64,000 nt of DNA, taken from contig NZ_BONE01000034.1 in the NCBI RefSeq assembly GCF_016862555.1, forward strand, positions 1-64,000, given 5' to 3'. This DNA comes from Asanoa siamensis. Its GTDB lineage: Bacteria > Actinomycetota > Actinomycetes > Mycobacteriales > Micromonosporaceae. How positions within the stretch are numbered: the first letter of the stretch is position 1; every line of letters starts with the position of its first letter. This document shows positions 8,487-19,665 of the stretch, piece by piece. A program made the position numbers and the translations under genes. Under the pieces are notes generated by a model. It was not told the origin of the DNA and ran no database searches. It was given only the letters and a program-made list of their open reading frames with translations.

Positions 8487-9179
8487 TCAGACGCCGGCGG
8501 TGGAGGTGATCCACGCCCGGTTGTAGGCGACGCTGCCGTAGTTCTGGATGTTGACGCCGTCGGCGGTGGACGCGACGCCGACCTGCGCGCCGTTGTAGAA
8601 CTGCGGGCCACCGGAGTCGCCGCGCCACGCGTTGCCGTTGACCCGGGTGCTGCGGATCGCCCGGCCGCCGTACGCGTCGGTGACGTTCGTGCTGGTCACC
8701 CGCACGGACGCGGTCTTGAGCACGGTCGACGCGGAGCAGCCGCTGTAGCAGGTCATGCCCCAGCCGTAGATCGTGTTGGTGGAGTTGACCGGCGGGTACG
8801 CGCTGGAGAGCGTCACGTAGCTCGTGCTCACCGCGCTGCTCAGCCGCATCAGGGCGAGGTCGTACCGGCTGTAGCTGGCGCTCACCGTGCGGGTGACGCC
8901 GCCGGAGCCCCGGTTGACGCTGCCGACGCGCACCGACATCGAGCCGCTCACGCAGTGCCGGGCGGTGAGCACCCAGGTCGGCGCGATGATCGTGCCCGAG
9001 CAGGTGAACGAGCCGTTGCTGAACACCGCGGCCGCCCACGGCGCGGACGCGACCGTGCTGCCACCGATGATCTGGTCCGGGCCGGAGGGCGCGACGGGTG
9101 CGGCGCCGGCGGCGCTGGGGGCGAGGAAGACTCCGGTCAGACCGATGGCGAGCGCGGCCAGGGTGAGGCGTGTGCGCAT
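8487..9179 (-). CDS. Secreted trypsin-like serine protease (S1 family)
   Basis: A chymotrypsin-fold protease of 230 aa with a Sec signal peptide (RTRLTLAALAIGLTGVFLAP, Ala-rich cleavage zone). The mature domain begins near IIGGSTV, the classic zymogen cleavage site. The triad is complete: His in WVLTARHC, Asp in SRYDLALM, Ser in WRGDSGGP. The downstream Gly-Val-Ala segment and tyrosine-rich end resemble Streptomyces trypsin relatives, but the S1 pocket Asp is not obvious, so specificity is open. ATG 9179 is chosen over an upstream ATG because an AGGAG site and the signal peptide follow it. A promoter lies at 9220-9248. Confidence 0.9.
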   Translation of the reverse strand: MRTRLTLAALAIGLTGVFLAPSAAGAAPVAPSGPDQIIGGSTVASAPWAAAVFSNGSFTCSGTIIAPTWVLTARHCVSGSMSVRVGSVNRGSGGVTRTVSASYSRYDLALMRLSSAVSTSYVTLSSAYPPVNSTNTIYGWGMTCYSGCSASTVLKTASVRVTSTNVTDAYGGRAIRSTRVNGNAWRGDSGGPQFYNGAQVGVASTADGVNIQNYGSVAYNRAWITSTAGV

Positions 9180-9587
9180 CTGGGCTCCTATCCGAGGGGG
9201 GTGGATCGGACTGCCCGAGACCCTATTGTGATATCGACGTATTCGCAATCATCGAATTCAGGTCATACGACCGCGGTGATGCCGGGGCGCTCGTCCCGTT
9301 CGCCGCGAATGCGCCCGCCTGTCGCGGTCGGCGACACTGCCCGCGCCGCCAGTGGCGGAAATCCCATCGCGATCTTCACTGGCTCGCGGAAGAGAGTGAA
9401 GTTGTCCTTGATCCGATATGTGGCGGCCGGTAGCTACTCCCACGCTCGCCGTGCGCGTGACGGCGCCGGCGGTGCGTGCGTAATCCCTGTCCACGACGGC
9501 TGTCCAAGGCCTGGGCGGGTGCCGGTCAGCGTCTATCTACCGGGTACTCTTGGCGCGCTTACCGCGTACGAAAGTCAGGAGTGCCAA
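9180..9587. other. Divergent intergenic region between protease and purS
   Basis: About 408 bp with no convincing gene; short frames on either strand lack ribosome sites and have non-coding composition. It holds the protease promoter near 9220-9248 and, near purS, AT-richer hexamers (TACTCT near 9544) that could be a -10 box. No riboswitch or PurR-like box was recognised. Confidence 0.5.
9220..9248 (-). promoter_or_regulatory. Promoter of the secreted protease
   Basis: Reading on the minus strand, TTGCGA (9243-9248) and TAGGGT (9220-9225) are separated by 17 bp, about 40 bp upstream of the ATG at 9179. Good match to the actinobacterial housekeeping consensus. Confidence 0.55.
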
Positions 9588-9857
9588 GTGGCTCGCGTCG
9601 TCGTCGACGTCATGCTCAAGCCGGAGATCCTCGATCCTCAGGGCCAAGCGGTCGCGAACGCGCTGCCGCGGCTCGGCATCAGCGATGTCTCCTCCGTGCG
9701 CATCGGGCGGCGCATCGAGATCGAGTTCACCGGCGCCGCCGACCCCGAGCGGGTCCGCGAGATCGCCGACAAGCTGCTCGCCAACCCGGTCATCGAGGAC
9801 TTCGTCATCCAGGAGGTCGACGAGCCGGCGGCCGTTCCCGCGGGTGACCCGTCATGA
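9588..9857 (+). CDS. purS: Phosphoribosylformylglycinamidine synthase, PurS subunit
   Basis: An 89-residue small subunit that bridges PurQ and PurL in the FGAM synthase complex and helps channel ammonia. The sequence [20 protein letters not shown], then [20 protein letters not shown], is the standard PurS fold, with a short acidic/proline tail. The GTG start at 9588 has AGGAG 7 nt upstream. The stop overlaps the purQ ATG (ATGA), giving translational coupling in a purS-purQ-purL operon. Confidence 0.95.
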   Translation: MARVVVDVMLKPEILDPQGQAVANALPRLGISDVSSVRIGRRIEIEFTGAADPERVREIADKLLANPVIEDFVIQEVDEPAAVPAGDPS

Positions 9858-10533
9858 CTGCCCGCGTCGGGGTCGTGACGTTCCCGGGCTCGCTCGACGA
9901 CGGTGACGCCGCGCGTGCCGTCCGGGTCGCGGGTGGTGAGGCGGTGCGCCTGTGGCACGGCGACGCCGACCTGCACGGGGTCGACGCCGTGGTGCTGCCC
10001 GGCGGCTTCTCCTACGGCGACTACCTGCGCACCGGCGCCATCGCCCGGTTCGCGCCCGTGATGGAGTCGATCATCGACGGTGCCCGCGGCGGGCTCCCGG
10101 TGCTCGGCATCTGCAACGGCTTCCAGATCCTCTGCGAGGCACACCTGTTGCCGGGTGCGCTCACCCGCAACAGCCACCTCCACTTCCGCAACCGTGACCA
10201 GTGGCTGCGGGTCCACGCCGCGAGCACGGCCTGGACCAACTCGTTCGAGGCCGACCAGGAGATCCTGGTTCCGCTCAAGAGCGGCGAGGGGCGCTACGTG
10301 GCCGACGCGGCGACGCTCGACGAGCTCGCCGCCACCGGCCGGATCGTGGCGACCTACCTGCGCGGCAACCCCAACGGCTCCGAGCGGGACATCGCCGGCG
10401 TCACCAACGAGGCCGGCAACGTCGTCGGGCTCATGCCCCACCCCGAGCACGCGATCGAGGCACTGACCGGTCCGTCGCTCGACGGGCTGGGCTTCTTCAC
10501 CTCGATTCTCAAGCACCTGGCGGGGGCCCCGGC

Positions 10534-10537
<4 letters not shown>
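9854..10537 (+). CDS. purQ: Phosphoribosylformylglycinamidine synthase, glutaminase subunit PurQ
   Basis: Class I glutamine amidotransferase (227 aa) that releases ammonia from glutamine for FGAM synthesis. The nucleophile Cys lies in [14 protein letters not shown] near residue 88, and the His and Glu of the triad are in LMPHPEHA near 196. The oxyanion segment [16 protein letters not shown] is intact. It overlaps purS by 4 nt and purL by 4 nt, as in the three-subunit enzymes of Gram-positive bacteria. Confidence 0.97.
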
Positions 10538-12945
<2,408 letters not shown>

Positions 12946-12960
12946 CCGAACTCAGAAAAG

Positions 12961-12986
12961 GGGGCCGCGGGCAGCGGCCCCTTTTT
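12961..12986 (+). terminator. Intrinsic terminator of the purSQL operon
   Basis: GGGGCCGC (12961-12968), a 5-nt loop, GCGGCCCC (12974-12981) and five T residues. A textbook rho-independent terminator 15 nt after the purL stop. Confidence 0.88.
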
Positions 12987-13003
12987 CGTGCCCGGACAAC
13001 GAA

Positions 13004-13031
13004 GAAGGGGGCCGCTTTCGCGGCCCCCTTC
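13004..13031. terminator. Second stem-loop, probable terminator of the convergent membrane-protein gene
   Basis: GAAGGGGGCCGC (13004-13015) pairs perfectly with 13020-13031 around a TTTC loop. It lies just beyond the minus-strand stop at 13049. There is no T run on that strand, so strength is uncertain. Confidence 0.55.
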
Positions 13032-13048
13032 GTCATGTCGCTGTGCGG

Positions 13049-15022
13049 TCAGTCGTCCAGCCAACCTAGCTCGCGGCGGTCGCCGCCGCGGCCGCCGTGG
13101 CGGGCGCGGCCGCCCTGCTGGTCGTCCTGGTAGTCGCCGCGGTCGTCGTAGCCGCCGTTCTGGCCGCCGTAGTTGCCGCCGCCGCGCTGCTCGGGCACGT
13201 AACCCGGGCCGCCCTCGTAGCCGCCGCGACCGTAGTCGGCGCCGCCGCCCGGACCGGCCGGATAGCCGCGGGTCTCGTCGTAGCCACCGCCCTGGCCGCC
13301 GCCGTAACCGGCACCGCCCTGGTCGTAGCCACCGCCACCCTGGTCGTAGCCGCCCCGCTGGCCGCCGCCGTAGCCGTTGCCGCCGCCCTGGTCGTAGCCG
13401 TTGGGCTCGGCAGCGTAGCCACCGCGGTCGTCGCCGTAGCCGTTGCCGCCTCCGTAGCCCTGACCGCCGGCCGGGAAGCCGTTGTCACGGGCCGGGAAAC
13501 CGTTGTCACGGGCCGGGAAGCCGTTGTCGCGGGCACCGCCGTAGCCGCCCCCACCGGAGGCCGGCTCGTAGCGGCCCGTGGGCTCGTCGAAGCGCTGGTC
13601 GCCGCCGTAGCCGCCGGCCTGCGGGTAACCCCCGCCCGGGGCGGCACCGTAGCCGCCGCCCGAGGACGGCGCGCCGCCGTAGCCCCCGCCGCCCGAGCCG
13701 GGCGCGTCGGGGTAGCCGTTGCCGGCGCCGTAGCCGCCGCCCGAGCCCGGCGCGTTGCCGAACTGGGTCGGTGCGCCGTCGTACATCTGCGTCGACTGGT
13801 CGTAGCCGCCGACCTGCGTGGGCGGGCCGTAGCCGCCGTTGCCGGCGCCACCCCAACCGGGCTGCGGCATCGGTGCGCCGTAGGGGTCGGGGAACTCGTC
13901 GACCGGCGGGCGGCTGTGCAGCATCGTCGGCGCGTCGGCCATGGCACCGCCCATCGGCGGGCCGGCGATCCGGGTCGCGTCGTCGGCGCCACCGCGGTAA
14001 CCGCCGGCCGCGCCACCCGCCGGGACAGCCGGGCGTACGCCGGTGTTGGCGCTCTCGCCGTCGGGGTCGTCGTTCTCCTTGCGGCGGAGCATGACCCAGA
14101 CGATGCCGCCGACGCCGAACGCGACGAGCAGGCCGCCGCCGAGCACGACGAGCCAGTTGCCGAAGCCGCCGCCCTCATCGGTGTTGCCGGCCGGCGCGGC
14201 CGCGATCCCGGACTCGGTGGCCTCGGTGTCGGTCGGCTCCTCGTCGAGCGGCGCGTCCTCGGTCGGCACGGTGCTCGGGGTCGCGGTGGGCGCGGTGGCG
14301 ACCTGGAGAGTGATCAGCACCCCGGACACGTTCTGCCCGGCGTTCGCGGTGATGGTCTTGAGGTTCCGCTGCTCGCCCTGCTGCGCGCCGATGGTGATCC
14401 GGCCCGGCGCGATCGGGTCCTGCGCGCTGCCTTCGAACCGGAACGTGCCGTTCGCGCTGGCGAACGTCTCGTGAAGCTTGCTCGCACCGTCACGCAACGC
14501 GACGTAGGCGCCGTTGACCGCCTTGCCGTCGGACTGGTTGGTGACCTTGCCGGTAACCGTCTTGACCGTCTGCACCGCCGGCGGCTGCTGCTGGCGACCG
14601 CGGACCGTGACGTTGTCGGTGGCCTGCCGGCTCTCGTTGTTGATCGTGGCGACGGCGACGACCTGGCCTGACCGGCTCTGACCCTCAGCGACGTCACGCG
14701 CCGTCACGCGTGCCGTGAAGGTGACGTCGTCGTTGTTGATCTGCTGGGGCGGCGGTTCACAGCCCTGCGAACACTCCAGCTCGCCGAAGGTCGTGGACAC
14801 GCGTACTGTGACCTGCCCCGGTAGCTGGTTGTTGTTCTCGACCGTGACGGTTACGGTCGCGCTCTCTCCGGGTGCCAAGGTGTCGGGAGACACCGAGACG
14901 GACACGTCTGGAGCTTCTGCATGCGCGGGGTTGGGAAAAAAGGTGACCAGCGCGCCAGCTATCAGCGCCACGACCACACCGGCCCGCACACGCAAGGCTC
15001 GTCGGTGTGTTGTCACGTCCAC
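13049..15022 (-). CDS. Membrane protein with secreted Ig-like domains and a Gly/Tyr-rich cytoplasmic tail
   Basis: Order in the 657-residue protein: signal peptide (1-35, ending NPAHA-EA); a CARDB-like domain (about 36-140) with a Cys pair at 83/87; a carboxypeptidase-regulatory-like beta domain (about 155-240, TGKVTNQSDGKAVNGAYVAL); a Thr/Pro/Glu-rich stalk; one transmembrane helix (about 289-313, NWLVVLGGGLLVAFGVGGIVWV) followed by RRK, so the tail is inside. The remaining 344 residues are low-complexity, dominated by Gly, Tyr, Asp, Gln and Pro in GGY/GYD units, with three exact ARDNGFP repeats. GTG start at 15022. I do not know a function; the architecture suggests a surface sensor or scaffold whose tail may self-associate. 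The tail is not a shadow: the outside part is clearly coding. Confidence 0.82.
   Translation of the reverse strand: MDVTTHRRALRVRAGVVVALIAGALVTFFPNPAHAEAPDVSVSVSPDTLAPGESATVTVTVENNNQLPGQVTVRVSTTFGELECSQGCEPPPQQINNDDVTFTARVTARDVAEGQSRSGQVVAVATINNESRQATDNVTVRGRQQQPPAVQTVKTVTGKVTNQSDGKAVNGAYVALRDGASKLHETFASANGTFRFEGSAQDPIAPGRITIGAQQGEQRNLKTITANAGQNVSGVLITLQVATAPTATPSTVPTEDAPLDEEPTDTEATESGIAAAPAGNTDEGGGFGNWLVVLGGGLLVAFGVGGIVWVMLRRKENDDPDGESANTGVRPAVPAGGAAGGYRGGADDATRIAGPPMGGAMADAPTMLHSRPPVDEFPDPYGAPMPQPGWGGAGNGGYGPPTQVGGYDQSTQMYDGAPTQFGNAPGSGGGYGAGNGYPDAPGSGGGGYGGAPSSGGGYGAAPGGGYPQAGGYGGDQRFDEPTGRYEPASGGGGYGGARDNGFPARDNGFPARDNGFPAGGQGYGGGNGYGDDRGGYAAEPNGYDQGGGNGYGGGQRGGYDQGGGGYDQGGAGYGGGQGGGYDETRGYPAGPGGGADYGRGGYEGGPGYVPEQRGGGNYGGQNGGYDDRGDYQDDQQGGRARHGGRGGDRRELGWLDD
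13471..13533 (-). repeat. Three tandem 21-bp repeats encoding ARDNGFP
   Basis: Units at 13471-13491, 13492-13512 and 13513-13533 differ by one base each and encode the same heptapeptide three times in the cytoplasmic tail. Likely slippage-derived. Confidence 0.85.
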
Positions 15023-15140
15023 CGCCTTCCGGTCTCACCCCCGAACGAGTACACCGTCGGTCACTATGCCTTGCCCGACGGGGTCAGCGCGACCCAGGGG
15101 CCGAAGGAACTGGAACGCGAGAAGGTCGTATCGTCCCGTC

Positions 15141-15503
15141 ATGTCCCCTGCGCACAATAAGTCACCCGCGGTCGCCGCCGCCCTTGCCGCCCTCGACGCT
15201 GGGGGCAGCCCGGATAACGTGACTCTGCGTGATGCTGTGCGTGCGCTGCTGACCGACCTAGCCAGGCGGGCGCCCGGCCGCTCGGTCGAGGTGCGCGTCC
15301 CACCATACGGTGCGGTGCAATGCGTTCCCGGACCACGACATACCCGAGGAACCCCTTCCAATGTGGTCGAAATGGACGGGGTGACCTGGATCAAGGTCGC
15401 CACGGGCCGGCTCCGGTGGGCGGAAGCGGTCGCCGCCGGAAAGATCAAGGCCAGCGGCGGTCGCGCCGATCTTTCCCCATATCTCCCCGACAGCCCGGAT
15501 TAG
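15141..15503 (+). CDS. Sterol carrier family protein
   Basis: A 120-residue conserved actinobacterial protein. It combines a helical start (AAALAALDAGG, LRDAVRALLTDLARRAPGRSVEVRVPPYGAVQC) with a GVTWIKVATGRLRWAEAVAAGKIKASG end that resembles the lipid-binding tip of SCP-like proteins. I recall homologues annotated as sterol carrier family beside purF and purM in Streptomyces, matching the position here 128 bp upstream of purF. Its biochemical role, and why it travels with purine genes, are unknown. ATG 15141 is the first in-frame start after a non-coding stretch. Confidence 0.75.
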   Translation: MSPAHNKSPAVAAALAALDAGGSPDNVTLRDAVRALLTDLARRAPGRSVEVRVPPYGAVQCVPGPRHTRGTPSNVVEMDGVTWIKVATGRLRWAEAVAAGKIKASGGRADLSPYLPDSPD

Positions 15504-15552
15504 GCGGTCGCCTGAACGGGTCGTTCGACGGTCCGCACGCCCAAGGTGGCTG

Positions 15553-15581
15553 GCTGTGACCGGCGCGAACTCGCGTACACT
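15553..15581 (+). promoter_or_regulatory. Possible purF promoter
   Basis: TACACT (15576-15581) is a good -10 box about 50 bp upstream of the purF GTG. The upstream hexamer GCTGTG at 15553-15558 with a 17-bp spacer is a weak -35. Confidence 0.4.
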
Positions 15582-15631
15582 GGCCCGAGCAAGACGTGCC
15601 AAGGAAGTTCAGCAGCAGCGAGGAGCGGCAG

Positions 15632-17209
15632 GTGCCCCGAGGCGACGGCCGGTTGAGCCAGGACCTCGACCCTCAACGGCCCGGCCCGCAAGATGCTTGC
15701 GGTGTCTTCGGCGTCTGGGGGCCGGGTGAAGAGGTCGCGAAGCTGACCTACTTCGGGCTCTACGCCCTGCAGCACCGTGGCCAGGAGGCGGCGGGCATCG
15801 CGGTCAGCGACGGCTCCGGCGTGGTGGTCTACAAGGATCTCGGCCTGGTGGCCCAGGTCTTCGACGAGCCCACCCTCGCCAGCCTGCGCGGCCACCTCGC
15901 CATCGGTCACACGCGTTACTCCACCACCGGCGGCTCCACCTGGGAAAACGCGCAGCCCACCATCCGCGCGACCTCCGCCGGCACGACCATCGCCCTGGCG
16001 CACAACGGCAACCTGGTCAACACCGCCGAGCTCGCCCGCGAGGTCGCGGAGCGGAAGCTGTCGACCGACCCGGCGACGACCTCCGACACGGCGCTGGTCA
16101 CCGCGCTGCTCGCCGGCCGGCCCGACCTGTCCGTCGAGGCCGCCGCGCTCGAGCTGCTGCCCACGCTCAAGGGCGCCTTCAGCTTCGTCTTCATGGACGA
16201 GAACACCCTCTACGCCGCCCGCGACCACTACGGCGTCCGCCCGCTGGTGCTCGGCCGGCTGGAGCGCGGCTGGGTCGTCGCCAGCGAGACCGCGGCCCTC
16301 GACATCGTCGGCGCGAGCTTCGTCCGCGAGGTCGAGCCCGGCGAGCTGCTCGCCATCGACGAGGAGGGGCTGCGCTCCTCGCGGTTCGCGGCGCCCGAGC
16401 CCAAGGGCTGCCTGTTCGAATACGTCTACATCGCGCGCCCCGACACCACGATCGCCGGGCGCAACGTGCACGCGGCCCGGGTGCAGATCGGTCGCCAGCT
16501 CGCCAAGGAGCACCCGGTCGAGGCCGACATGGTGATCCCGGTGCCCGAGTCCGGCACGCCGGCCGCGATCGGCTACGCCGCCGAGTCGGGCATCACCTAC
16601 GGCGCCGGCCTGGTGAAGAACGCGTACGTCGGGCGCACCTTCATCCAGCCGTCGCAGACCCTGCGTCAGCTCGGCATCCGGCTCAAGCTCAACCCGCTGC
16701 GGGAGAACGTCCGCGGCAAGCGGATCGTGGTGGTCGACGACTCGATCGTGCGGGGCAACACGCAGCGGGCCATCGTCCGGATGCTCCGCGAAGCCGGCGC
16801 GCTCGAGGTGCACGTCCGCATCTCCTCGCCGCCGGTCAACTGGCCGTGCTTCTACGGCATCGACTTCGCGACCCGCGCGGAGCTGCTGGCCAACGGCCTC
16901 GACAACGACGGCATCCGGCGCTCGATCGGTGCCGACACGCTGGGATACGTATCACTGGGCGGTCTGGTGGCCGCGACCGAGCAGCCGAAGACGCGCTTGT
17001 GCTGCGCGTGCTTCGACGGGGAATACCCGATCCCGCTGCCGGCCGGCAACCAGATCGGCAAGCACGTGCTCGAAGGCGTCGCCCGGCGGGTCGACGCCGA
17101 TGCCGAGCAGCGCGGCGAAGGCGGGGCCGACCGATCGGCGGCGAGCGACCCGGTGGTCGCCCAACGGCTGGCGGCCAGCTCCAACGGCGGCAGCACGCAC
17201 CGTTCCTAA
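15632..17209 (+). CDS. purF: Amidophosphoribosyltransferase
   Basis: First committed step of purine synthesis: PRPP plus glutamine gives phosphoribosylamine. A 34-residue propeptide precedes the catalytic Cys in DACGVFGVWG, which must become N-terminal by self-cleavage. The glutaminase domain has GHTRYST and HNGNLVN; the phosphoribosyltransferase domain carries the PRPP loop RIVVVDDSIVRGNT near residue 365. Cysteines after it (FEYVYIARPD region and CCACFDG) fit an Fe-S type enzyme. GTG 15632 is preferred over GTG 15596 because AGGAG lies 7 nt upstream of it. Confidence 0.97.
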   Translation: MPRGDGRLSQDLDPQRPGPQDACGVFGVWGPGEEVAKLTYFGLYALQHRGQEAAGIAVSDGSGVVVYKDLGLVAQVFDEPTLASLRGHLAIGHTRYSTTGGSTWENAQPTIRATSAGTTIALAHNGNLVNTAELAREVAERKLSTDPATTSDTALVTALLAGRPDLSVEAAALELLPTLKGAFSFVFMDENTLYAARDHYGVRPLVLGRLERGWVVASETAALDIVGASFVREVEPGELLAIDEEGLRSSRFAAPEPKGCLFEYVYIARPDTTIAGRNVHAARVQIGRQLAKEHPVEADMVIPVPESGTPAAIGYAAESGITYGAGLVKNAYVGRTFIQPSQTLRQLGIRLKLNPLRENVRGKRIVVVDDSIVRGNTQRAIVRMLREAGALEVHVRISSPPVNWPCFYGIDFATRAELLANGLDNDGIRRSIGADTLGYVSLGGLVAATEQPKTRLCCACFDGEYPIPLPAGNQIGKHVLEGVARRVDADAEQRGEGGADRSAASDPVVAQRLAASSNGGSTHRS

Positions 17210-17212
17210 GGC

Positions 17213-17236
17213 CGGTGTCTCCGAGCGGAGACACCG
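17213..17236 (+). other. Intercistronic hairpin between purF and purM
   Basis: CGGTGTCTCC (17213-17222) pairs perfectly with 17227-17236 around a GAGC loop. No T run follows, so it is more likely an RNA processing or stability element, or a partial attenuator, than a full terminator. Confidence 0.55.
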
Positions 17237-17263
17237 CGCGTCAGGCGTTCTAAGGGAGAAATC

Positions 17264-18415
17264 GTGACGCACGTTACTGAGCGGGGCGGCGGCCCGGCCA
17301 ACACCTCGGGCTCCGACGGTATGCAGCCGTGGACGGCCGGCGCGGGCCGGTCCAGTCGCAAGCGCACAGTGACGTACGCCGACGCCGGCGTCTCGATCCA
17401 CGCCGGCGAGCAGGCGGTCGAGCTGCTCAAGAGCAAGGTGGCGCGGGCGCAGCGCCCCGAGGTCCTCGGTGACCTCGGTGGCTTCGCCGGCCTGTTCCGG
17501 CTCGACACCAAGCGCTACAAAAACCCGATCCTGGCCTCGTCGACCGATGGCGTCGGCACCAAGCTGGTGATCGCGCAGCAGCTCGACATCCACGACACGG
17601 TCGGCATCGACCTGGTCGCCATGGTCGTCGACGACCTGGTCGCCTGCGGCGCCGAGCCGCTGTTCCTGCTCGACTACATCGCCTGCGGCGAGGTCGTCCC
17701 CGACAAGGTCGCCGAGATCGGCGCCGGCATCTCCGACGGCTGCCGCTACGCCGGCTGCGCCCTGCTGGGCGGCGAGACTGCGGAGCACCCGGGCGTCCTG
17801 CGCCCCGACGAATACGATCTCTCCGCGACCGGTGTCGGCGTGGTGGAGGAGAGCGAGATCCTCGGCCGCGAGCGGGTCGAGGTCGGCGACGTCGTCATCG
17901 CGATGCGCTCGTCGGGCCTGCACTCCAACGGCTACTCGCTGGTGCGCCACGTGCTGCTCGGCGCCGGCCGGATGCGGCTCGACACCGTGGTCGACGACTT
18001 CGGCAAGCAGCGCACCCTCGGCGAGGAGCTGCTCACGCCGACCAAGATCTACGCGCGCGACTGCCTCAAGCTGATCGCCGAGGCCGAGGTGCGGGCGCTC
18101 GCCCACGTCACCGGCGGCGGCATCCCCGGCAACCTGGTGCGGGTGCTCCCCGAGCACGTCGACGCGGTGGTCAACCGGTCCACCTGGAAGCCGCAGCCCA
18201 TCTTCGACCTGGTGCAGTCCAAGGGCCGGATCGAAGACCCCGAGATGGAGTCGACGTTCAACATGGGCGTCGGCATGTTCGCCATCGTCTCGCCGGAGGA
18301 CGCCGACCGGGCGCTCGCCTTCCTCGCCGGGCGCGGCATCGACGCCTGGCAGGCCGGCGAGATCATCGAGGGCACGGGGACCGTTCAGATGATCGGCCAG
18401 CACACCCGCGGCTGA
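17264..18415 (+). CDS. purM: Phosphoribosylformylglycinamidine cyclo-ligase
   Basis: AIR synthetase (383 aa) closes the imidazole ring of FGAM to AIR with ATP. Family blocks are TYADAGVSIHAGEQAVELLK near residue 38, ASSTDGVGTKLVIA near 90, GIDLVAMVVDDLVACGAEPLFLLDYIA, CALLGGETAEHPG near 165, and HVTGGGIPGNLVRVLP near 282. A non-conserved N-terminal extension of about 35 residues is present. GTG start with AGGGAG 7 nt upstream. It lies 54 bp after purF and is probably co-transcribed. Confidence 0.97.
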   Translation: MTHVTERGGGPANTSGSDGMQPWTAGAGRSSRKRTVTYADAGVSIHAGEQAVELLKSKVARAQRPEVLGDLGGFAGLFRLDTKRYKNPILASSTDGVGTKLVIAQQLDIHDTVGIDLVAMVVDDLVACGAEPLFLLDYIACGEVVPDKVAEIGAGISDGCRYAGCALLGGETAEHPGVLRPDEYDLSATGVGVVEESEILGRERVEVGDVVIAMRSSGLHSNGYSLVRHVLLGAGRMRLDTVVDDFGKQRTLGEELLTPTKIYARDCLKLIAEAEVRALAHVTGGGIPGNLVRVLPEHVDAVVNRSTWKPQPIFDLVQSKGRIEDPEMESTFNMGVGMFAIVSPEDADRALAFLAGRGIDAWQAGEIIEGTGTVQMIGQHTRG

Positions 18416-18528
18416 GGTCTCAACCGACGCGGGTGATCCTTCGCCTACCTGATTGGGTCTTACCCGATTGGCCAGCGCCGCCTAACCTAAAGTCCTGCCT
18501 CGACACCTCGACGGGGAGAGGAGGGCGG

Positions 18529-19665
18529 GTGGTTGTCCGGCGGGCCCAGTTCAGCGGAATGCGCGGCATCGCACCCGTGCCTTCCTACGTGGTCATGCAG
18601 CCGACGACGCTGTGCAACCTCGACTGCGCCTACTGCTACCTGCCGTTCCGATCCGCCGACCGGAAGATGCCGGTCGAGGTAGCGGCCGCGGTGGCGGGCC
18701 CCGTCAACCGCTGGGCCCGTGACGGCCGGTTCTCGGTGGTCTGGCACGGCGGTGAGCCCCTGGTCGCCGGTCGCGACCACTTCGCCGCGCTGCTCGCACC
18801 GTTCGACGACGCCGTCGAGCACCATGTGCAGACCAACGCGACGCTGATCGACGACGCCTGGTGCGAGTTCTTCGCGACCCACGAGATCCGGGTCAGCGTC
18901 AGCGTCGACGGGCCGCGGGAGCGCAACGGCGACCGGGTGACCCGGGGCGGCCGGCCCGCGTACGACCGGATCGTGCGCGGCATCGAGACGCTGCGCGCCC
19001 ACGGCATCGGCTTCTCGGCCCTCTGCGTGGTCTCCGACCCGCGGCCGGGCCGGGCGACCGAGCTCTACGACTACTTCCTCGACCTCGGGTGCGACGTGCT
19101 CGGCGTCAACATCGAGGAGACCGAGGGCACCAACACCCGGGGCAACGCCCACCCGGCCGGGCAGGTCGTCGACTTCTGGGCCGAGCTCGTCGCGGCCTGG
19201 CGTCGCGACCCGCGGATCCACGTCCGCGAGATCGAGTGGTCACTGCGTTATTCCGAGGCGGTGCTGGCCGGCACGGCCGACAGCGTGCTGCCCCGGCAGC
19301 TCGACCCGATCCCCACCGTGGCCTACGACGGCTCGGTGGTGCTGCTCTCGCCCGAGTTGGCCGGGTTCCAGGACCCGCAGTACGGCGATTTCAGCAGCGG
19401 CAACGTCCTCGTCACACCCCTTACCGAGATCATCGCCGACGCGCACCGGCGCACGCCCTGGGTCGCCGAGTTCCTCGACGGCGTGGAGGCGTGCCGGGTG
19501 AGCTGTCCTTACTTCGGCTTCTGCGGCGGTGCGCACGCGGCTAACCGCTACTTCGAGCACGGCCGGTTCGACACGACCGAGACCGACCACTGCCGCAACA
19601 GCAAGATCCGCCTACTGGAAGGGGTGTTGCAGCATGCCCGAGACCACCAGCCTTCGGCCGTCTGA
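18529..19665 (+). CDS. Radical SAM/SPASM peptide maturase (cyclophane/triceptide type)
   Basis: A radical SAM enzyme of 378 aa that reduces S-adenosylmethionine at a 4Fe-4S cluster and probably crosslinks its peptide substrate. The CX3CX2C motif is in TTLCNLDCAYCYLPF near residue 33; the GGEP-type SAM motif is VVWHGGEPL near 80. The C-terminal SPASM-like cluster region has Cys in ACRVSCPYFGFCGG and DHCRN. GTG 18529 has AGGAGG just upstream (4-nt spacing); ATG 18559 is an alternative. Its 3' end overlaps by 32 bp the start of a small gene whose product looks like its RiPP precursor. From memory, the pair resembles the actinobacterial triceptide maturases (AmcB-like). A weak promoter (TTACCC-N17-TAACCT) lies at 18460-18488. 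Confidence 0.86.
   Translation: MVVRRAQFSGMRGIAPVPSYVVMQPTTLCNLDCAYCYLPFRSADRKMPVEVAAAVAGPVNRWARDGRFSVVWHGGEPLVAGRDHFAALLAPFDDAVEHHVQTNATLIDDAWCEFFATHEIRVSVSVDGPRERNGDRVTRGGRPAYDRIVRGIETLRAHGIGFSALCVVSDPRPGRATELYDYFLDLGCDVLGVNIEETEGTNTRGNAHPAGQVVDFWAELVAAWRRDPRIHVREIEWSLRYSEAVLAGTADSVLPRQLDPIPTVAYDGSVVLLSPELAGFQDPQYGDFSSGNVLVTPLTEIIADAHRRTPWVAEFLDGVEACRVSCPYFGFCGGAHAANRYFEHGRFDTTETDHCRNSKIRLLEGVLQHARDHQPSAV

Noticed and set aside
9258-9494. Small minus-strand frame upstream of the protease
   Set aside because: Low-complexity Arg-rich translation and no start signal; the region is better explained as promoters of two divergent genes.
13471-13533. CRISPR-like array in the 21-bp repeats
   Set aside because: No spacers; the units are directly tandem and encode a repeated heptapeptide. 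No CRISPR array was seen anywhere in the window.
13097-14671. Long plus-strand open frame (524 codons) opposite the Gly/Tyr-rich membrane protein
   Set aside because: Val/Ala/Arg-rich translation without any domain; it is the antisense shadow of GGY codons. The minus-strand frame has signal peptide, domains and a transmembrane helix.
15500-16813. 437-codon minus-strand frame over purF
   Set aside because: Antisense of a strongly conserved gene; His/Asp/Gly-rich with no domain or ribosome site.
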